DNA of 64,000 nt from Typhlomys cinereus (GCA_023101885.1 JALPQD010000088.1:2577501-2641500), one strand, 5' to 3'. Numbered from the stretch's first letter, positions 47,028-58,511 are shown. The notes: a model not told the origin generated them from the sequence alone. Made by a program: numbers and translations.

Positions 47028-47203
47028 GCATGTGTAATGGGGTACTCTTGCCCACATGTACACATAAGGAGGCATGATATTAAGTACCTTTTTATGCATT
47101 TGCTGACTATTTGTATAATTTCTATAGAGAAATATCTATTCAAGTTCTTTGCCCACTCTTTTAATCTGGCTGCTTGGGTTTTCCTGCTTGCTTACTTTGC
47201 AGT
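46924..47203 (-). mobile_element. Old L1 fragment, piece 2, with (GT)n
   Basis: 'gagaaatatctattcaagttctttgccc' wording near 47127 is the L1 ORF2 3' region following piece 1. A GT run lies at 46996-47023. Confidence 0.6.
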
Positions 47204-47321
47204 CACTTATGTGTCTTTTTCTTTCCTTCCTTCTTTCCTTCCTTCTTTCCTTCCTTCTTTCCTTCCTTCTTTCCTTCCTTCTTTCCTTCCTTCTTTCCTT
47301 CCTTCTTTCTTTCTTTGTTTC

Positions 47322-47367
<46 letters not shown>

Positions 47368-47635
47368 TTGTGTGTGCATGTATCTGTGAGTCAGAGGGCA
47401 CTATGTGTCCCCGTGGAGGACCAAGGGTGACTTCGAGAATAATCATCCTGGATTGCTTCTACCTCCTTTTAGTTTCATGCTGGGATTTCCCAGGCTCCAC
47501 CTACCAGACCTGGAAGTGCAGGTGTTTTTTGTTTGTCTGTTTTTACGTGGGACCTGGAATCCAAACTCAGGACCTTCTGTTCTCAAAGTAGAGTCAACTC
47601 CTGAGCCATCTCTCCATCCCCACTTGTGTGATCTT
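47204..47635 (-). mobile_element. B2-superfamily SINE with expanded (CCTT/CTTT)n tail
   Basis: The SINE body is about 47369-47620 (head at right). Its A-rich tail has become about 150 bp of CCTT/CTTT on plus (47219-47368). Flanks CACTTATGTGTCTTT (47204) and CACTTGTGTGATCTTT (47621) fit a decayed duplication, with old L1 resuming after it. Confidence 0.85.
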
Positions 47636-47740
47636 TAAAATCATCTACCTGAGTGACTAGTTGGTTCTTCATCACTTGCCTCTGAATTTCATCCAGAATC
47701 ATTTATTTTCCCTAAATAGGGATGGATAACACAGCCTTTC
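47621..47740 (-). mobile_element. Old L1 fragment, piece 3
   Basis: Short continuation of the L1 after the SINE. The call rests on continuity and weak resemblance ('atccagaatcatttattttccc'). Confidence 0.35.
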
Positions 47741-47801
47741 TTCCTCTCTGTGTCTAGAGGATAGGCTATATAATCTCAATGAACGTAAAAAAACAAAGTA
47801 G

Positions 47802-48110
47802 GGGATGGAGAGATAGTTCAGTAGGTAAAGTGTTCACCTCTCAAGCAAGAGGGCTGGAGTCTGGGTAAGCGTAGCAGCCCATTTATAATTTGTGCCTCAA
47901 AAATTAAAAATTGGAGAAACAGAGAGAGCTGCCTAGAGAGACTTTCCATACAGGTGAACTCTGGTTATGTTTGAGAAATCTATTCTCAAGGAATAAAATA
48001 AGAGAGTGATAATTCCTGGTATCAACCTATACATGCATATGCATGTATTTGTGTCCCCACATATATGCTACCTTTATACAATATGTATGCATACCACACA
48101 CATATACATG
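47802..48110 (+). mobile_element. B3-type SINE
   Basis: 'ggggatggagagatagttcag' head and a long diverged body ending in CATA/CATG-rich text. Confidence 0.6.
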
Positions 48111-48119
48111 ATAAAAAGG

Positions 48120-48770
48120 AACTTTTCTCTGAGGAGGAAAGAGGCACAGTTAGAGTGTGTGATTACAGCACAATGGTCATCCCCACCATTAGATCTCATG
48201 ATGGGCTAGAATCAAGCCGAATTATGGTTACTAACAGTAATGAACAAATGAACCAGGGTCCTTAACCCAACACCTGATCATCTTGATCCTCGGCAAAGAA
48301 GCTTAATCTAAGCAAAGGCAGCTAAGCATTTTCCAGCATGTTTTCTACATCGTGGAGCTATTAGAAATGCACTTATAGCTGAGTTGAGTCCTTACTAATC
48401 CAATTCAGAGAATTAAACCTGTTAATTTAGGTCAGGGCTAGGATAGTTCATCACTTTCTTCTTCCAATGAAAATTTCAAGCTCTTTGCACTGAATTCTAC
48501 ACCAGCAAATATAGGACTTTGTCTCTATTATTACCACGGCAGCAAAAGTATACCATCTTCTTCCTCTAGACCTCTATCCTGCTTTTCTCAGTGGCTCACA
48601 ATAACTTGGGGTTTTTCAAGATGGAGGAAAATGACAGATTATCCATACATGACAAGATGGACATAGCAGAGCAATCTGTGAGCACAAGAATCACCTGTGT
48701 TACAGATGGTCAGTAGAGCACATGGTACTAAGTGATGAAGATAAATCCTCACTGTACAAGAAAAAGAAAA
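48120..48770. other. Unassigned sequence
   Basis: No gene or named repeat seen. Confidence 0.4.
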
Positions 48771-48773
48771 CAG

Positions 48774-49095
48774 GGTTGGGGAGATGGTTTGGGGGTTAAA
48801 GTCTTTGCCTCACAAGCAAAAGGACTTGAGTTCACATCCCTAGATCCTATGTTAAGAATATATACCTAACAGATATACTGGTGATCTATAATTCTGGTCT
48901 TAGAAAAGCAAAGCAATAGATGGAAGAACAATCCAGGGTGATTCTCCATATCACTCTTGGGCCTTCACGGGTACACACACTCAAGTGCCCTCTCATACAT
49001 GCATTCACACAAGCGCATGCACACACACACATACACGCACACTCACACATGCACATATGTGCACAGGTACACTTGCAAAAAAAAAGAAAAAGAAA
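48774..49095 (+). mobile_element. B2-superfamily SINE, older subfamily
   Basis: Head GGGTTGGGGAGATGGTTTGG, body 'cttgggccttcacgggtac', CA tail. AAGAAAAAGAAAA-like text occurs on both sides (48758 and 49083), a probable target duplication. Confidence 0.85.
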
Positions 49096-49099
49096 ATCT

Positions 49100-49790
49100 A
49101 GCATAACTTCCAAGCACAAATGAGTACCATGATTACTAACATGGGGAATGGATGGTCACCCCTTCCATTGATGAACCTGGCCACAGGTGTGAACACTGCT
49201 ACTGTAATGTATGAGGGTCAAGGACACTAAGTAACCAACAAATAATCCCTTCAGACTTGGCTACCTTTGAATTCAGTTTCAAAAGACCTTTTGTTCATTC
49301 ATTCCCAGTTCACTCATGTTCCCTCTCCAGCACTCTTGTCTACAACAGCAAAGACAGGAAGAGCCCGGATTTTCTTGAGGCTTTTCTCCTTCCTAATCTG
49401 AATATAAAAAGCATCTTTTCTATGACTCTTAGAATCTAAACCTCAGAAAATGAAGCCACCAAGAGGCACCTTTTATTGAGTGCTCTCTATTTAATGACTG
49501 TTCTCTTGTGAAAGGAAACTAAAGAAAAGTCTCTATATCTGAATGAGTGTGGTCACCTGGTATTGTATCAGAGAAGCCATAGTCTATAAGGGTAATTACC
49601 ACAAGTATTTCTGTTGTTCATGGCTCAGTCAACACAAGAAAGTGGGCTGATTAGCACAAGAAGTAGCTGAAATGAGCTTTGATTATTGAAATGGGCAACA
49701 GGTTAAATAACCTGGTGAATGCTAAATCTGAAAATTAAAATTATTTAAGATATATAGGTTGGCTAAAATGTTTTAGAAGTAGGTACTGCA
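49100..49790. other. Unassigned sequence
   Basis: No gene or named repeat seen. Confidence 0.4.
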
Positions 49791-49794
49791 AAAA

Positions 49795-49910
49795 TCAGGT
49801 GCAAAGCTGCATATGGTGGTTTATGGCTAGAGTACCAGGAATTGGGAGGTCCAGGGAGGACCCTAAGCTACAATATGAGACCCTGTCTCAAAAACAAAAG
49901 TGCAAACGAT
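49795..49910 (+). mobile_element. B1 SINE, diverged
   Basis: 'gctgcatatggtggtttatgg' start, 'ttgggaggtccagg' middle, 'gagaccctgtctcaaaaac' end: the 7SL-derived B1 order. Confidence 0.72.
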
Positions 49911-49942
49911 AAATGCAAAATCCCACAACTCCCCCCTGCAAA

Positions 49943-50118
49943 AAAGAAAGAAAGGAAATAAGGAAGGAAGGAAGGAAGAAGGGAGAGAGGGAGGGAAGGA
50001 GGAAGGAAGGAAGGAAGGAAGGAAGGAAGGAAGGAAGGAAGGAAGGAAGGAAGGAAGGAAGGAAGGAAGGAAGGAAGGAAGGAAGGAAGGAAGGAAGGAA
50101 GGAAGGAAGGAAGGAAGG
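49943..50118. repeat. (AAGG)n microsatellite, about 175 bp
   Basis: Starts impure (AAAGAAAG, GGGAGAGAGG) and becomes uninterrupted GGAA units from about 50002 to 50117, nearly 30 units. It lies just past the B1 tail and probably grew from it. Confidence 0.98.
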
Positions 50119-50119
50119 T

Positions 50120-50455
50120 GTAAGCAGTATTCTAACTTTACTTCTAGGGCATAGTTCTGACTTTCATGATCCCTACATGATCTTCTAAGCTATATTTACA
50201 TGACTCATGCTTGACTAATGCTGACTGTAAGATGAACAGAATTGTACTTGTGAGACAATGTCATGTCTGCAGCTTGCAAGATGATATTCAGAGTTTACAA
50301 AAATACAGCAAGCAGAGACCTGCATTGATGTAGCAGATTGTATAAACTGTTTTCTGCCATTTTCAACTAAACATGCATGGACATAGCATAAAATCTTATC
50401 TAAGATAATCCTCAACTCTATTCAACTCCTTTGGAGGCTTCACAAAGAACTTAAA
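50120..50455. other. Unassigned sequence
   Basis: No gene or named repeat seen. Confidence 0.4.
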
Positions 50456-50457
50456 TG

Positions 50458-50570
50458 GAGCTGGGTGCAATGTCACATGTCTGGAACCCCAGAAGTAGGA
50501 GACAGAGGCAGGAGGATCATGTTCTGGGTCACATAGTAAGAACCTATCTAAATAAACAAGCAGATCAATA
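50458..50570 (+). mobile_element. B1 SINE
   Basis: 'gagctgggtgcaatgtcac' start, 'agacagaggcaggaggatca' middle, AAATAAACAAG-rich end. Confidence 0.8.
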
Positions 50571-50861
50571 GACAGAAAGATGGACAGAACATTTTACTTT
50601 CAGACAGAACGTAAACAAATATTTAAGTGTGGATGTTGAATATAATCAGCAAGAAGAATAATAAAATGCCAGAAAAAAATAACATTTTAAACTGGGGAGA
50701 TGTGCCACCAAACAGTGTCTTCTAGACTTGGCACCTGTGTTAGCCTACACAAGACTGGGCCTGCCCACCTTTGCTCAAGGCAGCAGGAAAAGATCCTGAG
50801 GCCCCACGCCTCCCTAGGGACTATGACTAAAGTTGACTGTGGGAAGGAAGCTGCTATGCTT

Positions 50862-51500
50862 AGATTCCAGTGTCAACTTGACAGTTGAAGGATGTTTGAG
50901 GTAGAGCTGTGAAGAACCTAATAATTGGAGTAGGATCCTGAACAAGTCTGAAGGTACTTGCTCAATTGATGTGGAAAACCCAGCCCACAGTAAGTGGTGC
51001 TTGCCACTGGTGGACTGGATAATCAGAAATGCAAGGAGGAGGGGCTTACTGTGGAGTCCACTCTTTGAGCACTGTTGCTTTCTTTGGCTCCTTATTGCTG
51101 TTGCTGCTGCTGCCTTCATCCTTAGCTGACTCAGAGCTCCATCCTTTTCACCTTACCGCTGTTCCCACTGTCTTTGGAGCCTGATGTCCTAGGTCTTGCT
51201 ACTGTTCATTGCCATGTCCGGAGCCCAGCTATTCTTCGCTGAGGTCAGAACCCAGCATCTTCAACCCTCCAGTGACATAGAGGCTCAAAACCTTCTTGGG
51301 ATCCTTTGGTTTGTGATACATCCCAGTCAAGAATGAAGCAGCTACAGGAGGCTAATTTGAAGGATACTACTTATACTGTGAGCTGTTTTAATAAATTGTT
51401 TTATATATAAATGTATATATATAATGTGTATATATATAAACACACACACACACACACACACATTCTAGTGATTCTGTTCCTCCAGAGAACACTAATACAG
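50862..51500 (+). mobile_element. MLT1-like MaLR LTR, long form with TA/CA tract
   Basis: 'agtgtcaacttgacagttgaag' start. The end 'gattctgttcctccagagaac' then ACTAATACA is the characteristic MLT1/ORR1 terminus. AATAAA-like at 51390, then a TA/CA simple repeat (51404-51462). Confidence 0.75.
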
Positions 51501-51765
51501 AAACTACTTGCTTTCGTGGTATAAGCCCTGATACAGCACCCATGCTACAGCAAGCTTCCAAACACATGCTAAGGCAAGCAACCTTTGTTAAACTCAGACA
51601 CAGCATGAAAGACATGAAACTAGAAGGGAGATTTGTGGAGAAGAAGGTTTTTTCAATGAGAGAATTAGGAAAGATGAAGTTGTACAATATGGAGAGAGAT
51701 TCACAGAATTTCATTGTATGTACATATGTATGAAACTGTCAAAGAATAAAAGCATGCAGATATAG
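51501..51765 (+). mobile_element. Lx-type L1 3' UTR fragment
   Basis: Ends 'gtatgaaactgtcaaagaataaaag' (51730-51753), the rodent L1 3' terminus. Confidence 0.65.
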
Positions 51766-52211
51766 GCTATTGTTGCAGTTCACCTGCACGGTTGCTGATA
51801 AATGACCATCAAATGGCTTAAGGGAACAAGGGGTTTATTTCCTTACAACAGTACGATTACAGTTCTCAGTCCAGCTTGACAGGAGAACATGCACCAATAC
51901 CAGGGCTGAGGGAACTGGCCACACCATCTCTATATAATGGTTGAGAAAGGGACGATCCTTACTTGTCAGACCAGCATGTCTAGCCAAGTGTACACAAGGA
52001 TGCCAACCAACTTCCTTAACCGGCTCTCAGTATTTTATTCATCTGTTCAGGGCCAAGTACCACCCACCATGAGCTGGGCCTTCCCCATCAGTTAGACAAT
52101 CTCCTGCAAGTTCATTCTGGGCTTAACTCAGCTACTAATTCTCCACAAATGTTCCCAGAGCTCATACTTTCAACTGTCAAGTTGACACTTGTGCCTTACT
52201 ATGACAGCTAT
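51766..52211 (-). mobile_element. Solo MaLR-type LTR (family A), duplication GCTAT
   Basis: LTR 51771-52206, TGTTGCAG to CTATGACA on plus. GCTAT is exact at 51766-51770 and 52207-52211. Confidence 0.93.
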
Positions 52212-52379
52212 GTATCAATAACTCATTCTTCTCACCAACAAGGGGTGGTACTAGGAATGACTGAAACTTGCAACATTCTTTTGTCATGGGGATGTTGTGA
52301 CTCATCTCCTGGCTGTGCTTGCCAAATATGTTATGGTTACGAGGTTAGAGCGCTCCAGGAGGATTAATGAACAGAATTT

Positions 52380-53232
52380 ATCAGAGGAGAAAAAGAACTC
52401 AAGGACGAGAAGAGGGCCCTGGAGAACTCATGGATTCCAGGCATGGAATCCATGGGGGTGAGAGAAAAGTCAGGGAGGAATTCATGGATTTCAGACATGG
52501 GATCCCATGAGAGACAAAGGAGCCAAAGATGGCTTCCAGATCAGGATTGTCCGGGAGCGGGGAGAATGGCTTTTCCTCGTTGGTTAGCACCAGTCTCTGC
52601 AAACCTGATTGGAACTTTTGGTCCTCTACATCTCAATGGTCTGTTCATGTTGGGACCCAACTCAACTGATCTTGCAGCCTACTTCATGGTCTATCTACAA
52701 TGGAGAATTAATGTCCATATCCTTTCATGAACAGAGGGTTGGAGGAAGTTGGCAACTGTTGCGGTTCCCCTGCATAGTTGCTGATAAATGACCATCAAAC
52801 ACCTTAAAGGAATGAGGGGTTTAATTCTCTCTTATGATTGTCTGGTTATAGTTCTCAGTCTAGCTTGATGAGAGAGCACACAACACCAGGGCAACACTGG
52901 CCATACCATCACCACATAACTGCTGAGAGATGGACAATCCTTACTTGCCAGACCAGCATGTCTAGCCATTAGTACCAGCTGTCTGTATTTTATTCCAGGA
53001 TCTAATCCCACCCATCATGGCTGGGCCTTTCTCATCAGGTAAACAATCTCCTGCAGGTCTGCTCTGGGCCTAATTTAACTACTAATTCTCTACAAATGTG
53101 CCCAGAGCTCAAACCCTCAACTGTCAAGTTGACACCTGTACCTGACTATGACAGCAACTTTACACTAACCGAGCCCTAGGGGTGATCTTAGAAGACCTTC
53201 AGAGACTGTCCCAGCATGGCTGCTCTAAAACT
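52380..53232. repeat. Arm 1 of a diverged inverted repeat (unidentified retroelement-like)
   Basis: About 52400-52510 and 52561-53232, excluding the LTR at 52757-53153, are the reverse complement of 54119-54440 and parts of 54520-54640, at roughly three quarters identity by eye. Shared landmarks are TATCCTTTC, GAACAGAGGGTTGGAGGAAG and GACTGTCCCAGCA. A dispersed element in two orientations fits best. No coding function recognised. Confidence 0.72.
52752..53158 (-). mobile_element. Solo MaLR-type LTR (family A) in the inverted-repeat arm, duplication GCAAC
   Basis: LTR 52757-53153. GCAAC is exact at 52752-52756 and 53154-53158. The opposite arm (54119-54440) has no LTR at the matching point, so the insertion came after the two copies separated. 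Confidence 0.93.
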
Positions 53233-53239
53233 GCCTATC

Positions 53240-54115
53240 TTTGAGATTAGCTCAAAGCGTTTTCAGGAATTTCAGAAGGCCTTGGTCTGCAGGGGACTCT
53301 GCTACATGTATGGAAGGAGAGAGGAATTATGCTGAAGATACTAGTATGGAAATCCATAAGCTGGTAGGTAGGTATTTCTAGCCACAACTCAGGTATGCAG
53401 ACATATCGTTGTTTGCCCTCGCCAAACTACTTTCGGCTGCCACATGACCAGGTGCCATAGAAATTAATTTTGGTTAATTTTTCCCAAAGACGGAGTTTTA
53501 AAATGTAGTTCAATCTGGTTTCAAACTCACTTGTGCCTCTAGAATACTAAGATTTAAGACAGTACCACATCTCTGACTGAAGACTTTTTAATGCAAGTAT
53601 GTCAAGTTTTGTCTACTTCCAAAGAAATCACCTAGGGAAAGGGCCTGGAAAGATGGGTATAGGAGCTATGTACATGTGATATCTGATTGCCTATGTTCAG
53701 ATTCCCCTAGAAACAGATCCTGGGACAAAGGTGTGCATGCACAGAGTTGATAAAACACTAGCAGGGGAATGGAAAGTGACAGACACATGGAAGAGCGGCC
53801 AAGGAGCTGCTATGAGAAACAAGCTTCATCCCTCAGAGGAATCTTGAGGATCCGTAGAGAAATACGCCTCTTCCTTCAATATCCCAACTGAACATCTGAA
53901 TCTAGAGAGTTCACATTAGCTCGATTCTTTTAACCCATGTGAAGGAGTGGCTACTGCAGGTGAGAGAGTCATTCATTTTTTTCTATTTATTATCCACTGC
54001 TATTTAGTGCTTTCCTAGTTTACTCTGAGGGGTAGATCAAGGTGGAATTGCTCCCTCCCTCCTTTCTTCCGTTCCCTCCCTCTTCTCTCTCCTCCCCCTT
54101 TCCTCCATCTTTAAG
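53240..54115. other. Spacer between inverted arms
   Basis: Mostly unassigned. A weak B2-like head is near 53647 ('gggcctggaaagatgggtat') and a CT-rich stretch at 54045-54110. Confidence 0.4.
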
Positions 54116-54118
54116 CAG

Positions 54119-54640
54119 TTTTAGAGCAGCCTTGCTGGGACAGTCTCTGAAGGTCTTCCAAGTTCATCCCCAGGGTTTACCCTGAAGGAACACACCCTGT
54201 GGACCTGAAGGAACTGACTCTAATTCTTCACAGAGATAAAATGGCCAACTTCCTCCAACCCTCTGTTCAGGAAAGGATATGGAGATCAGTTTTCCATTGT
54301 AGATATACGCCTTACTGTGAGGCCAAGCTCAAAATCCACTGACTTGGGGCCTCTATGAACAAACCAATGAGATGTGGAGGACTCACAAGCTTCAATCGAG
54401 TTTGCAGAAACTGAAGCTAATCAGTGAGGAAAAGCCACTCTCCACACACACACCTGACTAAGGGTATACATATTCTGCACCTTGGCAGCCATCTTCTGCG
54501 CCCTTGCCCTTCACGCTTAGACAGTTTTAGAGCAGCCATGCTGGGACAGTCTCTGAAGGTCTGGAATCTTGAATTCTCACGGGACTTTTCTCTCACTCTT
54601 TGTGGATGCCATGCCTGGCATCCACGAGCTCTCTAGGGCT
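54119..54640. repeat. Arm 2 of the inverted repeat, with a partial second copy
   Basis: 54119-54440 is inverted relative to arm 1. 54523-54640 repeats the GTTTTAGAGCAGCC and GACAGTCTCTGAAGG motifs, then jumps to sequence matching 52510-52400, as if a shorter version of the element lay next to the first. Confidence 0.7.
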
Positions 54641-55040
54641 GTCTTGTGCCTCACAGATTCACATCCGTGAGAGCAGAGGGGCAGTAAGGAGATGTGAGCC
54701 ATATCAAGGTGAATTCTTTAAAGCCTCCTCCACCCTGGCAGAACTGTAGCAATTCCCAACCACTCCCATGGACCCCTGATCTCACCACCCTAATCTGCTT
54801 CTGACTTATTTTCCTTGACCCATGGCTGCACTGCCCTGCTTTCCTAGCAACTCCTCAGCAACCTGTGAAAGCCAGAAAAGATAATCGGTCCCCTTTTTCC
54901 TGTGGGCTTACAGATTTCTCCCCACCATGCTGTCCATAGAAGTTCTTATTCTTTCCCAACTTTTGAAGAGGCCAACGCCATGACAGGCCTCAGACTCCAC
55001 GGTAGGTCTAAGTTTCAGATTCCTGTAAACCAGGTGTCTT
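54641..55040. other. Unassigned, pyrimidine-rich sequence
   Basis: May be internal sequence of the retrovirus-like element whose LTR follows. No frame or motif supports this directly. Confidence 0.3.
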
Positions 55041-55339
55041 TACAGAAATTAGCTTAAGGGAGTCATAAAAGTCCCTAGATCAGAACAAACCATCCAGACT
55101 CTAAGGGAATGTCATTTGGCCAGAGGGCCTGCAAGAAGTCTGGAATGTTGTTTAGCCTGAGGGCCAGAAAGAAGCCTGCCAGACTGTAAAACACTGGGGG
55201 CTAAACTGCTTTGGTGGGCATTGCAACCTCCTTATAAAAACAGTGTGGAGATGCAATTTGGGACTGCACACACAACACCTGCCTGTGTGTGTAAGCCCTG
55301 GTACCTCCCTCCCTCCCTCCCTCCCTCCCTCCCTCCTCC

Positions 55340-55390
<51 letters not shown>

Positions 55391-55560
55391 TAGAAAGCCT
55401 CTCAGTGGTGCTCATTGTTGCCAGTTTTTTCTTTTCAATGGTGGACCCCAGCCTGCTTGATTGAATAAAACATTCTTGCTTTTGAATGTGTGTTGGCTGG
55501 CCTTTGAGAGATTTGGACCCTTTGAGCTATCTCTTCTGCTCTAATGCTCTCCCGTCTTCA
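55041..55560 (+). mobile_element. Retroviral-type LTR (ERV), with CCCT/CT microsatellite
   Basis: TATAAAA at 55233-55239 and AATAAA at 55464-55469 are followed by 'cattcttgcttttgaatg', the layout of a gammaretrovirus-like LTR. A repeated block in the upstream part ('ggccagagggcctgcaagaag' and 'cctgagggccagaaagaag') looks like a duplicated enhancer. A (CCCT)/(CT) run at 55303-55392 sits between TATA and AATAAA. The start and end are estimated. Confidence 0.5.
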
Positions 55561-58280
55561 GCTAAACTATGGCTCCTTCGGCCACCAGGCTCTCAGCTCT
55601 AATAAAATTCACATTTCTTAAGTCTCTCCATTACATCAGCTTCTCCTTATTAACAGACCTCTATGTTGACCTTCCATATTGTAGACTCGTTCAATTTCTT
55701 TCCCCTACCAACCTCACAGGAAAGACCATTTTCTGAGTGCCTCCCCATTCCTGAGCTTCTGTCAGTGGCATCCCTGGCTGGGCCCTACCATCCTTCCTGC
55801 ATTGCCAAGGAGAGTCACAAAAGAGTTTGTGCTTTGAGGCAGCCAGGCTTGGCCAGCAATATTCTGCCTCGCACATGATAACAGCCTCCTAAAATCATCT
55901 TTACCCACCACACGGAAGCTGTAGTCCAAAGCTGCAAGAAGCATCATTTCCTTGGCATCTTTGGATGAACCAGTCATTAGCATCAAATTCCTCTGCCTAA
56001 AGTGGCACACATACACTTAGGACAGGCATACCATCTGGAAAGATGCCTAGGATTCTGATTATCTACTCTACAAGCAATTATTTATATTCCAAAAGTGATG
56101 CCCACTGTTTTGGATAGCAAACCGAGCAAATGACGGGGCTTGAGAGTTGATAATATTATTGGGAAGCCAGAAGGAAAAATACCAGGAAACCAAATATATA
56201 AACTAGTGATTTCAGATTGAATTAAGTGTCATGATGGCTAGTAGCAGTGAGCAGGAGGTTCAGGGGCAGCCTCTACAGAGGGCACACCTAAGATGGCATG
56301 CATGATAAGGAGACAGATGCGGTAGCAACTAGGGCTAGGAACTTCAAAACCTAAAGATGAAACTGAAACAGTCTAAAAACAGAGAGGCCAGAATGTTGCT
56401 AGAGAATAGATGAAGTTGGGGGGACGTGGGAGAGACCAGAGGAACCATCAGCACTGGAAGATGATGGTAGATTTTCAGGCAGACATCACATCTTCTAAAT
56501 TATTAATGTCATCCTGAAACTTTGATTTTATGCTGGATGATGAGCGGTTGAGCAAAAGTAAGGCAGGGATGCTGGTTATCAAGGTCAGGAAAGAGGAGCA
56601 GGTACACTAAGGAGTTTAGTGAGAAATTAACCAAATTGACAATTCTTTTTATTCAATGGACAGGGAATGAGAAATGGAGAAAGGGTGAGTAATGGATACA
56701 AGGTATATGAGAGAAAGACATTCAGGTGTTCTCTGAAGCAGCAAGCGTGGTAATAGATGTACTGTGTATATGTTTTAAAAGCAAGAAGGATGTTATTTTA
56801 GATGTGAAGGATGTTATTTTAGATATGCTAACCCTGGCTGGAACATTATACATGTGCCAAAATACTACATCATAATACACAGTTTGTAATATACAAATGT
56901 GCACAATTTTCTTTATCAGTCAAATTTTACAAATTATATATAAAAATGTATAACATATAATTTTATAAAAAATATATATTTTACATATAACATAATTATA
57001 TATAAAATATATATAATATAATACAAATTACATATGTATAATGTACATGTATATGATATATACTGAAAGAAGCAGATGGAAATACTTTCTCCCTACTGAG
57101 GACATTTTAGGAAACAAAATGCTCAAACTCAAAAGAAAGGAAGCAAAAATTAAACAAGATAAGGGAGGAAAACTTCTAGAAACCAGTATCAGCTCAATAT
57201 GCCTTGATCCCACCCAGTTTTTTTTTTTCTGAAGAACGATCAAAGGTTACAAGTCAAGTGCTTTAAGGCAAATTCAGTGAGAAAAAGAATTTGACAAGGG
57301 AACTATCTTTATAGGAGATGAAAAAAGGACCTCTAAGAAGTCTACCACTAGGGATAGAGTTACACAGAGTTAGACTTAATTTTATCAGGATCCACCTTCA
57401 GCTTGATTAACTGATTGATCGAAGTTTCCCTTTAATTTGAATTTCCTATCAGATCAAAGCAGAGCCTGTCAGCAATAGTGTCTGATCTATATATAAACAA
57501 AATCTCCACAGCCTCATCCCTCCCTGCAGGATTCTTTAGTTTAGGGGATTCCCTTTTCAGTCATGCTGACGAAAGGAAGCATTGTTATTTCATTGTGGTT
57601 GTCAATATACCTGCCACTCTGCCATTTACCAGTGTTGGTGCTAGGCAGTCAGTCTGCACAAGTCAGATTCAGAACATGCACGCAAGGATGGGACCAGTGA
57701 AATTCTGCTAGTGGATTAAATAAAGAAAAGGGCGGAATCAAAGCTAATTCCTCATCTTGGATTTGAGCAATAGCATATATCATAGATCATTACGACAGCC
57801 AAAGCTTTAGGCGCTGTAGACATTCTTAGTCTCTAAGGAGTCCTAGCTCCTAGTTCTGATGGTGTTAATGAAGATGCCAAGTTTCTTGCGAACCTAGGTC
57901 ATTTTATGTGCCTTTATATGAGCACTAGCTTACAAGAGCGAATGTAAAAATGAATAGGTTGCCATAGAGTTGAGTTAGAAAAGAAAATTTTTACTGAGGA
58001 AATGGGCTGAGTAAATCAAAGGGCTTTGAACAGACTACTTCGCATGGGTGAAAAACCAATTCCTGCAAAGAATCAGTATTATTATTATTATTGCAGTCAC
58101 TGGCATCTGAGTGATTGTCTTGTACCACATTTAGTTCTTTGCGTGTGTTGTTTTTGTTGCTGAAATCAATATACGGTAGATCCTATTATCTTTTTTAAGG
58201 AAACTAAAGTCAAACAATTGACCCAAATTGCATATGAAAGTGGCAGAGCCAAAATGAGAACTCGCATCTTGATGTAGAAC
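55561..58280. other. Unassigned sequence with an AT-rich palindromic block
   Basis: No element recognised over 2.7 kb except 56935-57062, nearly pure A/T with many TATA/ATAT units. Open frames up to 84 codons (56016-55762 minus) have no recognised domain. Confidence 0.4.
56935..57062. repeat. AT-rich low-complexity tract
   Basis: About 128 bp almost only A and T with several self-complementary TATATA blocks. Confidence 0.9.
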
Positions 58281-58284
58281 CAGC

Positions 58285-58450
58285 TTTGGGGCCAGCAAGA
58301 GAGCTCAGTAGGTATAGGCGCTTGAATGCAAATCTGGCAACCTGAGTTTGATATCCACAAGATATGTGGATATCATGTGTGGCAGGAAAGAACTGACTTT
58401 CAAAAGTTTTCCTCTGTTTTTCACCCATCCTTTGTGTTATGCATGCTTTC
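58285..58450 (+). mobile_element. B2-type SINE
   Basis: 'gccagcaagagagctcagtagg', 'gagtttgatatccacaa', then 'ggcaggaaagaactgactttc', the B2 order. Confidence 0.65.
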
Positions 58451-58453
58451 AAC

Positions 58454-58480
58454 CTATCTATCTGTCTATCTATCTATCTA

Positions 58481-58511
<31 letters not shown>

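Noticed and set aside
47149..47430. Overlapping frames rich in Ser/Phe/Leu, Lys/Glu or Arg/Lys
   Set aside because: They are direct translations of the CCTT/CTTT repeat in each frame.
49900..50188. Frames rich in Lys/Glu/Gly/Arg
   Set aside because: They are translations of the AAGG microsatellite.
55762..56016. 84-codon minus-strand frame
   Set aside because: No recognisable domain, no A tail or target duplication, and length within chance for this composition.
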